Below, one piece after another: positions 29,112 through 37,131 of a stretch of DNA of 49,635 nt. The notes under the pieces are model-generated. The model did not search any database. It saw only the letters and a list, made by a program, of their open reading frames with translations, and was not told the DNA's origin. Each line of letters starts with the position of its first letter. The first letter of the stretch is position 1. The DNA comes from Elusimicrobiota bacterium (GTDB taxonomy: Bacteria; Elusimicrobiota; UBA8919), in contig JAFGLF010000077.1 of NCBI GenBank assembly GCA_016928195.1, positions 1 to 49,635 on the forward strand, read 5' to 3'. A program made the translations under genes and the position numbers.

Positions 29112-29753
29112 ATGGCAAGATATACCGGACCTAAATGTAGGAGATGCAGAAAAGAAGGGATTCCTTTATTTTTAAAAGGTGAAAGATGTGAGACAATAAA
29201 ATGTCCTATAACCAAGAAAAAGGGACCACCGGGACCTCATAAAAAATTCAGGAAAAAACCTACCGAATATTCGGAACAATTACGTGCTAAACAACAGGTA
29301 AAAAGGACTTATGGTGTTATGGAAAAACAATTTAGAAGATATTTCCATAATGCTGCGAAGCATAAGGGTAAGACAGGTTTGAATTTGTTACTGGTTTTGG
29401 AAATGAGACTGGATAATGTTGTAAAAAAACTTGGTTTTGCATCATCACTTGCAGCCGCTCGTCAAGTTGTTTTACACAAACATATAAAAGTGAATGGTAA
29501 AACCGTGAATATTCCATCATATGAAGTTAAGATTAATGATAAGATTCAAATTACTAATAGTCTAAAAGAAAATCTATTTGTTAAAAAATCAATGGAAATT
29601 TCATCCCAAAAAGGAATTTCTCCGTGGTTATCTTTAGATATGGAAAATTTAACCGGAACTGTAATAAGACAGCCAGTGCGCGAGGAAATGGCTATTCCAT
29701 ATAATGAAGAAAGACCAAAAGAACAACTAATAGTAGAGTTGTATAGTAAATAA
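29112..29753 (+). CDS. rpsD: 30S ribosomal protein S4, four-cysteine form
   Basis: A 213-residue assembly initiator. ATG 29112 is chosen because the upstream frame to 29064 is inside the repeat. Cysteines at residues 9, 12, 26 and 31 form the zinc site found in part of the bacteria. The S4 domain (MRLDNVVKKLGFASSLAAAR, HKHIKVNGKTVNIPSY) is intact. It lies between rpsK and rpoA. Confidence 0.98.
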   Translation: MARYTGPKCRRCRKEGIPLFLKGERCETIKCPITKKKGPPGPHKKFRKKPTEYSEQLRAKQQVKRTYGVMEKQFRRYFHNAAKHKGKTGLNLLLVLEMRLDNVVKKLGFASSLAAARQVVLHKHIKVNGKTVNIPSYEVKINDKIQITNSLKENLFVKKSMEISSQKGISPWLSLDMENLTGTVIRQPVREEMAIPYNEERPKEQLIVELYSK

Positions 29754-29846
29754 AAAATAGAGCAAAAGAGCAGAAGGACCCGTTTGAAGTTGGTCGGGCA
29801 GGCATTTGGAGTAACTTTTGTAATTATTAACTTCTGCACTGAAGTT
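29754..29846 (+). repeat. Inverted tandem-arm element, GAGCAGAA type, before rpoA
   Basis: The left arm is TAGAGCAAAAGAGCAGAAG. A nested GC hairpin (GACCCG...CGGGCAGGC) is shared with the fusA element. The right arm has TTCTGCA. The end is CTGAAGTT. An intact ribosome site GGAGG (29850-29854) follows. Confidence 0.82.
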
Positions 29847-29864
29847 TATGGAGGTATATATAAA

Positions 29865-30815
29865 ATGCGGCTTCCTGATATAGTAGGACCTCAGAAGATT
29901 GAAAAAAATGTTTCTTCGGATTTAACTTACGGTAGATTTGTTATTGAACCATTTGAAAGAGGTTATGGGCACACTGTAGGGCATTCACTTCGACGGATAC
30001 TTTTGTCATCACTTGAAGGTGCTGCTATAATTGCGGTACGAATAAAAGGTGCTTCACATGAATTTGCAACTATTCCCGGAGTTGTTGAAGATGTTATGGG
30101 GATAATATTGAATTTAAAAAAAATTAGATTTAAAATGTATTCCGATGGAGTTGAAACTCTAAAGTTATTGGTTTCTAAAGGGTCTGTTGTTAAGGCATCA
30201 GCATTGTCAGTTAATTCAAACATTGAAGTTATTAATAAAGATTTTGTAATTGCTACACTTGAGTCTGGCGGTTCGATTGAAATGGAGGTAGATGTAGCTA
30301 AGGGTCGTGGTTATTCTCCAAGCGAAAAAAATAAGAGGCCGGAACAGCCGGCAAAAACAATTTTGGTGGATGCGACTTTTACCCCAATAACAAAAGTATA
30401 TTATGAGGTTGAAGATACTCGTCTTGGCCAGGTAACGGATTATGACCGTCTTATTCTTGATATATGGACAGATGGTTCAATAAACCCTGAAGATGCTCTT
30501 GCTTATTCCGCTAAACTCCTGAGTGACTCTGTAAATATTTTCATAAATTTTGAGGAAGAAGAAAAAGAAGAAGTAAAATCTGAGGGTACAAAGTCGGAAG
30601 AAAAATTATCATCAGGTATTGTTAACCAGCCGGTTGAGATTATAGAACTTTCAATAAGAGCAGCAAATTGTTTAAAACGTGCCCGTATAAAGACAATTGG
30701 AGATTTGACAAAAAGATCCCGTGATGAGCTTCTCGGTTATAAGAATTTCGGAAGAAAGTCACTGGAAGAAATTGAAATGAAATTGAAGGAATTGGGAGTC
30801 TCTTTAAAACAGTAG
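29865..30815 (+). CDS. rpoA: DNA-directed RNA polymerase subunit alpha
   Basis: A 316-residue subunit. ATG 29865, behind GGAGG with 10-nt spacing, gives MRLPDIVGPQKIE; an upstream TTG frame lies in the repeat. The dimerization domain contains YGRFVIEPFERGYGHTVGHS. The C-terminal domain (LSIRAANCLKRARIKTIGDL, KNFGRKSLEEIEMKL) is complete. An acidic linker (residues about 225-245) joins them. Confidence 0.98.
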   Translation: MRLPDIVGPQKIEKNVSSDLTYGRFVIEPFERGYGHTVGHSLRRILLSSLEGAAIIAVRIKGASHEFATIPGVVEDVMGIILNLKKIRFKMYSDGVETLKLLVSKGSVVKASALSVNSNIEVINKDFVIATLESGGSIEMEVDVAKGRGYSPSEKNKRPEQPAKTILVDATFTPITKVYYEVEDTRLGQVTDYDRLILDIWTDGSINPEDALAYSAKLLSDSVNIFINFEEEEKEEVKSEGTKSEEKLSSGIVNQPVEIIELSIRAANCLKRARIKTIGDLTKRSRDELLGYKNFGRKSLEEIEMKLKELGVSLKQ

Positions 30816-30902
<87 letters not shown>

Positions 30903-30905
30903 GAT

Positions 30906-31256
30906 ATGAAATACAGAAAAAACAGGAAAATGGGTAGAACAACAGCTCACCGTTTTGCAACACTTCGGAATCTTTCCACTTCTCTCATAGAAAATGAGTC
31001 AGTAAAAACCACTATTTCAAAAGCAAAAGAGCTTGTAAAATTTGTTTCGAAAATTATTACAAAAGCAAAGAAAGGTGGTCTCTCCCGTCAGCGGCAAGTT
31101 GCCAGGGATATAAAATCTCCTACAGCAATGGCTAAGTTGTTTGGTCCTTTAGCGGAAAGATTTAAGACCCGTCCCGGCGGATATACCCGTATTTACAAAT
31201 TAGGTCGTCGCATTTCAGATGGTAGTAAGATGGCGATTGTAAAGTTAGTGGAATAA
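30906..31256 (+). CDS. rplQ: 50S ribosomal protein L17
   Basis: A 116-residue tunnel-exit protein closing the ribosomal cluster. ATG 30906 (MKYRKNRKMGRTTAHR) is canonical. RNLSTSLIENESVKTTISKA and the C-terminal GGYTRIYKLGRRISDGSKMA are diagnostic. The frame upstream to 30858 is repeat. Confidence 0.98.
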   Translation: MKYRKNRKMGRTTAHRFATLRNLSTSLIENESVKTTISKAKELVKFVSKIITKAKKGGLSRQRQVARDIKSPTAMAKLFGPLAERFKTRPGGYTRIYKLGRRISDGSKMAIVKLVE

Positions 31257-31337
31257 AAGGCGGAGCAGAAGAGCAAGAGAGCAAAAGATTAGAAGTACCC
31301 GTTGCGCTTTTGCACTTGTAACTTTTGCACTGATGTT
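31257..31337 (+). repeat. Inverted tandem-arm element, GAGCAGAA type, before mreB
   Basis: The left end is AGGCGGAGC. The arm is AGCAGAAGAGCAAGAGAGCA. The right arm is CGCTTTTGCACTTGTAAC and TTTTGCA. The end is CTGATGTT, then ACT-ATG. The terminal CGG/CTG is a wobble pair. Confidence 0.88.
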
Positions 31338-31340
31338 ACT

Positions 31341-32369
31341 ATGTTTGATTTTATTTTTTCATTTTTCTCAAATGATATGGGCATAGACCTTGGTACTGCT
31401 ACCACACTTGTTTATGTAAAGGGTCAAGGTATTATTTTAAGAGAACCATCGGTCGTTGCATATGATAAGGATAATCAGGAAATAAAAGCGATTGGAGATG
31501 AAGCAAAAAAAATGGTAGGCATGACTCCTTCTTCTATTGAGGCTATAAGGCCTTTAAGAAACGGAGTAATTGCTGATTTTGATATTACCGAAAAAATGAT
31601 TCGGTATTTTATAAAAAAGGTTCATAACAGAACAACACTTCTTCATCCAAGGATAGTTATAGGAATCCCATCAGGAATTACAGAGGTTGAACGCCGTGCT
31701 GTAAGGGAGGCGGCTGAACAGGCAGGTGCACGGGAGGTTCATTTAATAGAAGAACCGATGGCTGCAGCAATCGGGGCCGGTCTTCCTATACATGAGCCAA
31801 CTGGTAATATGGTTATAGATATTGGAGGCGGTACGACAGAATCATCTGTAATTTCTTTAGGTGGAATGGTTGTATCAAAATCGATTCCTATTGCAGGTGA
31901 TGAAATGGATGAGGCTATTGTTGCGTATTTTAAGAAGAATCATAATCTTGCTATAGGATATAGAACATCGGAGTCTATAAAAATGCAGATAGGTTCGGTT
32001 TTTCCTCAACATAAGGAAGAAACTTTAGATGTTAAAGGTTTGGATATGACACAGGGACTTCCGAGAACCATAAATGTTTCAAGTAAAGATATAAGAACGG
32101 CAATGTTAGAGCCGGTAAAGTCAATTGTTGAAATGGTAAAAGAGGTTTTAGAAGAAACACCGGCTGAACTTGCGGCAGAATTGGTTGATAGAGGTATAGT
32201 TATGGCCGGAGGCGGTTCTTTAACTCGCGGTATGACAGACTTGATTTCAAAGGAAACCCATCTTCCTGTTTATCTTGCTCAGGATCCCACAACATGTGTT
32301 GTTTTAGGGACGGGTAGATATCTTGAGGAACTTGAAAATATAAAGAAAGCGCGCAGTCATTTGGAGTAA
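31341..32369 (+). CDS. mreB: Rod shape-determining protein MreB
   Basis: A 342-residue bacterial actin that guides lateral wall synthesis under the membrane. ATP-site motifs include [37 protein letters not shown] and [14 protein letters not shown] 31341 follows the repeat. The N-terminal FDFIFSFFS may act as a membrane anchor. First of the mre-mrd genes, directly after rplQ on the same strand. Confidence 0.98.
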   Translation: MFDFIFSFFSNDMGIDLGTATTLVYVKGQGIILREPSVVAYDKDNQEIKAIGDEAKKMVGMTPSSIEAIRPLRNGVIADFDITEKMIRYFIKKVHNRTTLLHPRIVIGIPSGITEVERRAVREAAEQAGAREVHLIEEPMAAAIGAGLPIHEPTGNMVIDIGGGTTESSVISLGGMVVSKSIPIAGDEMDEAIVAYFKKNHNLAIGYRTSESIKMQIGSVFPQHKEETLDVKGLDMTQGLPRTINVSSKDIRTAMLEPVKSIVEMVKEVLEETPAELAAELVDRGIVMAGGGSLTRGMTDLISKETHLPVYLAQDPTTCVVLGTGRYLEELENIKKARSHLE

Positions 32370-32388
32370 AGGAACGCGTGAACTTACC

Positions 32389-33189
32389 GTGTTTAAAAGA
32401 AATTCTACAGTAATACTCTCATTTTATCTTATTATATCGATTGTAATTTTAAGTTTCAATTTAAATCCCGTAGTAAAAGCAGCACGGGATTTTTTATTTT
32501 ATGTAATTATTTCCCCATACTCGAAAATAAATACTGTGCTTTCTTCTATTGGGAATCTTGGCGGCAATATTAAAGATCTCACCTATGCCCATCAGCGGCT
32601 ATTGGAATTGAAGAATCAAAACAGGCAACTTTTACATGATTTACTTAAATTAAAAACACTTGAAATTGAAAATGAACGGCTAACAAGACTTTTAAATTAT
32701 AAAAGAAATATTCCCAGAAAAACAGTTATAGCCCGTATAATTGCAAAACCATTACAGCAGTATAATAAGATACTTATTATAGATAAGGGTACAGCCAGCG
32801 GGTTAAAGGAAAATAGGCCGGTTTATGGATTTTATAAGAATAACTTTGGAATTGTCGGCCAATTAAGGGATGTTAAAGAAAATACTTCGCAGGTTCAGGT
32901 TATAACTAATCGTATATCAAAAATACCTGCAAGAATTTTGCCTGCCAATGTTGACGGGATTATCGTCGGCCGTGAATCAAATAGATTGGAAATATTATGG
33001 ATTCCAAGCAGTGCCGATATAAAAATAGGAGATAAGGTTGTTACTTCGTCTGTGTCTGAAATTTTTCCTGCTGGAATTTCTATCGGTATAGTTGTATCAG
33101 TATCTCAATCTGGGCATCTGCCGTTCAAGTCAGCTAAGGTTGAGCCTATTATTCCGGCATTTCAATTAAGCGATGTATTTATAGAATAA
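32389..33189 (+). CDS. mreC: Rod shape-determining protein MreC
   Basis: A 266-residue periplasmic elongasome scaffold. One membrane helix lies at residues 8-27, followed by a coiled coil at about 65-100 (LELKNQNRQLLHDLLKLKTL) and the beta-barrel region (GIVGQLRDVKENTSQVQVI, PAGISIGIVVSV). GTG 32389 is the likely start, 19 bp after mreB; there is no strong ribosome site. Confidence 0.95.
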   Translation: MFKRNSTVILSFYLIISIVILSFNLNPVVKAARDFLFYVIISPYSKINTVLSSIGNLGGNIKDLTYAHQRLLELKNQNRQLLHDLLKLKTLEIENERLTRLLNYKRNIPRKTVIARIIAKPLQQYNKILIIDKGTASGLKENRPVYGFYKNNFGIVGQLRDVKENTSQVQVITNRISKIPARILPANVDGIIVGRESNRLEILWIPSSADIKIGDKVVTSSVSEIFPAGISIGIVVSVSQSGHLPFKSAKVEPIIPAFQLSDVFIE

Positions 33190-33208
33190 GGTAAATAAAT
33201 TTGTTTGA

Positions 33209-33289
33209 TTATGACCCCACCACCTGCCTATACACCAAAGGTGGATGGGGTGTATATCTCGGCTTGAATAGCCGAAGGTAGGTGGCGGG
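33209..33289 (+). repeat. Inverted C-rich/G-rich element enclosing the mreD start
   Basis: ACCCCACCACCT (33214-33225) pairs with AGGTGGCGGGGT (33280-33291) at 11 of 12 positions. The second arm includes the first two bases of the mreD GTG. Inner stems (ATACACC/GGTGTAT) add to it. Confidence 0.75.
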
Positions 33290-33757
33290 GTGAAGAGACT
33301 TCTTTTTTATTTCATTTCAATAATAATTATAATTTTCTTTGAAATTATAATTTCAAAGTTTTCATTATTTGGTATTTTTTTTATTATATTTATTGGTTTA
33401 TATAGAGGGACTTCGGCTGGCTGTACGGTTGGTTTTTTTATAGGTTTACTTGAGGGAATTTTCTCAGCAACATCTTTTGGGATCAGTAGTTTTTCTTATT
33501 CTATTATCGGCTATTTTGCTGGCCGTCTTCCTAAAAGAGTAGACGAGGAAAATATATTTGCTCAGATTATAGTTGTTTTACTGGGAGTTAGTTTGGCTAA
33601 GGCAATAAATATAATTCTTGAAATGATTTTTATTGGTATTCGGGGATCGTTTTATTTTGGTCTTGAGTTTGTTGCTATAATTTTAGTTCCGTTATTTTTT
33701 AAATTATTTAAAATTTGGTGGAACGTTTGGTTTAAGCAACTTGATGTAGAAAGATAG
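33290..33757 (+). CDS. mreD: Rod shape-determining protein MreD
   Basis: A 155-residue small membrane protein of the elongasome. About five hydrophobic helices are visible, with little conservation outside them, as is normal for MreD. Identification rests on hydropathy and its place between mreC and mrdA. The GTG start at 33290 is inside the right arm of a strong predicted stem. Confidence 0.88.
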   Translation: MKRLLFYFISIIIIIFFEIIISKFSLFGIFFIIFIGLYRGTSAGCTVGFFIGLLEGIFSATSFGISSFSYSIIGYFAGRLPKRVDEENIFAQIIVVLLGVSLAKAINIILEMIFIGIRGSFYFGLEFVAIILVPLFFKLFKIWWNVWFKQLDVER

Positions 33758-33841
33758 GGGCAGCGCAAGAGAGCAAAAGTGCAGAAGATGAGAGAGTAGT
33801 TACTTTTGCACTTTGAACTTCTGTTCTTGTGCACTGGTGTT
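33758..33841 (+). repeat. Inverted tandem-arm element, GAGCAGAA type, before mrdA
   Basis: The left end is GGGCAGCGC. The left arm is AAGAGAGCAAAAGTGCAGAAG. The right arm is ACTTTTGCACTTTGAACTTC. The end is CTGGTGTT, then ATG. Confidence 0.87.
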
Positions 33842-35653
33842 ATGTGGCATGGAGAGAATTTAGGACATTCAATAGAATCATTTTTAGCCCGGTTAAATAT
33901 TTTGAAATTTATCATATTTTTTTTAATCGGGATAATTATTTTTAGAATTATATCACTCCAAATAATAAAGGGCGATTATTATAGGAAAATATCAGATGAA
34001 AATAGAATTATAATATATCCGCAGCCTTCCACCCGCGGTAAAGTCTACGATCGAAATTTTGATATAATTGTAGATAATAAACCATCATTCGTTGTTTTAT
34101 TCTCGAGACAAACACTTTCTGATGGAGAAGTTAAAGACGTTATCGATAAAGTATCTAAATTCCTTTCAATCCCTACACAATCTCTTTTTAATAAAATAAA
34201 AAAATATTACAGAAAAAATTTTTCACTTATAAAAATTGCAGAAGATATATCAAAAATTAAAGCACTGCGTTTGGCAGAGAGAATGCATCAATTGCCGGGG
34301 ATTGTTGTAAGAATTGAACCCGTACGGGTATATAAATGGGGTTCTTCTATTTCACATATAACCGGTTATGTTCGGGAAGCATCATCGGATGATTTAAATA
34401 GCTCTTTTAATATAAAAATCGGAGATGTTGTAGGTAAAAACGGTTTGGAAAGACAGTATGATGATACTTTAAGGGGTGTTGATGGGGGAAGTCAGGTTGA
34501 AGTTAATGCACGCGGTATACAGAAAAGAATTCTTAAAACGGTGGAACCTATAGATGGTAAATCTCTCGTTTTAACAATTGATAAAAAGATTCAAAATGCA
34601 CTTTACGAAAATATTAAAGGACACAGTGGTGTTGCAATTGCAGTTGACCCTGATACCGGAGGGATTCTTGGTTTAGCCTCTTATCCGGATTATAATCCGA
34701 ATTTGTTTATTTCCGGAATGGAGCATTGGCAGTTGTCATATTATCTAAGATCTAAGAAATTACCTCTTGTAAATAGAGCCCTGCAATGTCAGTATCCGCC
34801 AGCTTCAGTTTTTAAAATGGTAACAGCTATTGCGGGGCTTGAAAGCGGAATAATTACACCTTGGTCAGTTATAGATTGTAAAGGTTTTATTGAGTTGGGA
34901 AAATATAAACGGAAATTTCGTTGTTGGGCAAGAAGCGGACATGGGAAGATGCAGCTTGTAGATGCACTGGCACATTCCTGTGATGTTTTTTTTTATGATG
35001 TAGGACTACAGTTAGGCCCGACAAAATTGAAAGATTGGGGTCAGAAATTCGGCTTTGGCGAGAATACCGGTATTGATTTACCGTCGGAAGAAAAAGGTCT
35101 TATCCCTGACAGGTCATGGAAAAAAAATAAATTAAGGCAGGGTTGGTATGACGGTGATACGGTGAACATGTCTGTAGGTCAGGGATATATATGGGCCACA
35201 CCTATTCAGGTCGCACAGTTCATTTCAACGCTTGCAAACGGCGGAACTGTTTTTCAGCCCCATATTCTTAAAAAAATAATTAATGTTAAAGGTGAAGTTA
35301 TATTTGAAAATGCACCTAAAATAAAGAGAAAATTGGATATAAAACCTAGTAATTTAAAAATTGTTAAACAGGGTATGGTGAACGCTGTTAGATATGGTAC
35401 CGCCAAGAATGCACGCATTAAAGATTTATCGTTGGCTGGTAAAACCGGAACTGCTCAGAATCCGCAAGGCGCCGATCATTCATGGTTTGTATGTTTTGCG
35501 CCGGTAAGAAATCCTAAAATTGCTCTTGTTGTTATGATAGAACATGGCGGCGGCGGCGGTGAAGTTGCAGCACCTATTGCCAGGAAGATGCTGGAAGAAA
35601 TATTTAATAAACAGACACGAATAATTACAAATATAAAGATAGACGAAAATTGA
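33842..35653 (+). CDS. mrdA: Penicillin-binding protein 2 (elongasome transpeptidase)
   Basis: A 603-residue class B PBP. ATG 33842 is used; an upstream TTG frame is in the repeat. A membrane helix spans residues 23-42. The dimer/pedestal domain follows. The transpeptidase has S-V-F-K at S322, SCD at about residues 378-380 and K-T-G at 534-536. It crosslinks lateral peptidoglycan together with RodA, MreC and MreD. Its neighbours support PBP2 rather than the division enzyme PBP3. Confidence 0.97.
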   Translation: MWHGENLGHSIESFLARLNILKFIIFFLIGIIIFRIISLQIIKGDYYRKISDENRIIIYPQPSTRGKVYDRNFDIIVDNKPSFVVLFSRQTLSDGEVKDVIDKVSKFLSIPTQSLFNKIKKYYRKNFSLIKIAEDISKIKALRLAERMHQLPGIVVRIEPVRVYKWGSSISHITGYVREASSDDLNSSFNIKIGDVVGKNGLERQYDDTLRGVDGGSQVEVNARGIQKRILKTVEPIDGKSLVLTIDKKIQNALYENIKGHSGVAIAVDPDTGGILGLASYPDYNPNLFISGMEHWQLSYYLRSKKLPLVNRALQCQYPPASVFKMVTAIAGLESGIITPWSVIDCKGFIELGKYKRKFRCWARSGHGKMQLVDALAHSCDVFFYDVGLQLGPTKLKDWGQKFGFGENTGIDLPSEEKGLIPDRSWKKNKLRQGWYDGDTVNMSVGQGYIWATPIQVAQFISTLANGGTVFQPHILKKIINVKGEVIFENAPKIKRKLDIKPSNLKIVKQGMVNAVRYGTAKNARIKDLSLAGKTGTAQNPQGADHSWFVCFAPVRNPKIALVVMIEHGGGGGEVAAPIARKMLEEIFNKQTRIITNIKIDEN

Positions 35654-35655
35654 TA

Positions 35656-35750
35656 TGAACCCAGCCCTTCCTAAATAGTAGTATAAAGGGTTGGTGAGGT
35701 GTTATCTGCTGTTATGAAAGTTGAGATTATTATGTTAGGAGGAAGGGCCG
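35656..35750 (+). repeat. Inverted C-rich/G-rich element covering the rodA ribosome site
   Basis: CCCTTCCT (35665-35672) is perfectly complementary to AGGAAGGG (35740-35747), which overlaps the Shine-Dalgarno AGGAGG (35737-35742) of rodA. The left end ACCCAGCCC resembles the start of the element at 46036. Confidence 0.65.
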
Positions 35751-35751
35751 A

Positions 35752-37041
35752 GTGAAGACAACAATATTTAAAAAATTTGACTGGGTTTTACTTATAGATG
35801 TAATTTTAATTACACTTACCGGACTTCTGTTTATATTTTCTGCACAGATGAGAACAGGTAACCCGATGTTTTTTGTAATAAAGCAGTCGACCGCTTTCGG
35901 AGTTGGTATTGCTGCGATGCTTTTGATTATAAGTATAAGATATGATATATACTCCGGATATGCAAAAGTTTTTTATGTATTAGGGTTAATTTTATTGATA
36001 TTGGTTCTTTTTTTTGGAACAAAAATTCGAGGTTCAAGGTCATGGTTTGATTTCGGAAAATTCGCATTCCAGCCGTCCGAAATAGCCAAAATCGCATTAA
36101 TATTGTATCTTGCTAAGTTTGTCGAAAAAAACCAGCATAATATGACCAAGTTCACTAGGTTGCTAACTCCATTTTTTGCAACGGGTGTTTATATAGCTGT
36201 AATTTTAATGGAGCCGGATTTTTCTTCAGCTTCTGTCTTCGTTCCTATTTTTTTAGGTATGATGTATGTCGGCGGAGTATCAAAAAAAATGATATACTAT
36301 ATAATTTTATTTTCTGTTGTTACGGTCGGACTTCCTATATTAGAGACATACTCAGTAATAAATTTTTCGGATATTTTCTTAATACATAACTTTAAATTAA
36401 TTTATGTAATATTAATTTTTCTACTGTCTTTATGTATGTTTATCTTTATGAAAGCTTTACGAATAAGGATTACTCCTAAAGAATATAAAAAGATATTTTT
36501 AATTGTTTTAATGGGATTATTTTCTGCTATTTTGATATCGAACTATTTGAAAGATTATCAAAGAAGAAGGATGGTGGTATTCCTTAATCCCGCACTTGAC
36601 CCTTTAGGAAGCGGGTATAATATATTACAATCTAGAATTGCAATAGGTAGCGGGAAGCTTGCAGGACGCGGAATTTTTCAGGGAACCCAAACACAATTAG
36701 GTTTTATTCCTGACCAGCATACTGATTTTATATTTGCTGTTTTATCAGAAGAAGGCGGTGCCATTTTTTCAATTTCTATTATTTTGTTGTATGTTGTTTT
36801 AATTTTAAGAGGGATTTCTATCGCTAAAAATGCCGCAGATAGATTCGGGAGTTTAACAGCTGTTGGTATAGTTATTATGTTTTCTTATTATATTATTTTA
36901 AATTTAGGTATGTTGATAGGAATTATGCCAGTTGCCGGTGTCCCGTTACCATTCCTTTCTTATGGCGGTAGTGCATTAATTGTTAATATGATTGCCATAG
37001 GAATTTTAATAAATATACATATAAGAAGATACGCCTATTAG
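35752..37041 (+). CDS. rodA: Peptidoglycan glycosyltransferase RodA
   Basis: A 429-residue SEDS-family polymerase with about ten membrane helices. GSRSWFDFGKFAFQPSEIAKIAL and the C-terminal GMLIGIMPVAGVPLPFLSYG with GSALI are diagnostic. It is 40-50 residues longer than typical RodA owing to an inserted hydrophobic segment (about residues 200-260). The GTG start has AGGAGG 9 bases upstream. Partner of the preceding PBP2. Confidence 0.96.
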   Translation: MKTTIFKKFDWVLLIDVILITLTGLLFIFSAQMRTGNPMFFVIKQSTAFGVGIAAMLLIISIRYDIYSGYAKVFYVLGLILLILVLFFGTKIRGSRSWFDFGKFAFQPSEIAKIALILYLAKFVEKNQHNMTKFTRLLTPFFATGVYIAVILMEPDFSSASVFVPIFLGMMYVGGVSKKMIYYIILFSVVTVGLPILETYSVINFSDIFLIHNFKLIYVILIFLLSLCMFIFMKALRIRITPKEYKKIFLIVLMGLFSAILISNYLKDYQRRRMVVFLNPALDPLGSGYNILQSRIAIGSGKLAGRGIFQGTQTQLGFIPDQHTDFIFAVLSEEGGAIFSISIILLYVVLILRGISIAKNAADRFGSLTAVGIVIMFSYYIILNLGMLIGIMPVAGVPLPFLSYGGSALIVNMIAIGILINIHIRRYAY

Positions 37042-37128
37042 AGACAGTGAGTAAGAAAGTGGGTGAGTAAGTGAGTAGGGATTTTGGATTTTCCTGCTAA
37101 CTACTAACTGCTTACTGATTACTGGTTT
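37042..37128 (+). repeat. Inverted tandem-arm element, GAGTAAGT type, before the radical SAM gene
   Basis: The left end is AGACAGTGAG. The arm is GAGTAAGA, GTGGGTGAGTAAGTGAG. The right arm is CTGCTAACTACTAACTGC and TTACTGATTACTG. The end is CTGGTTT, then ATT-ATG. Confidence 0.9.
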
Positions 37129-37131
37129 ATT

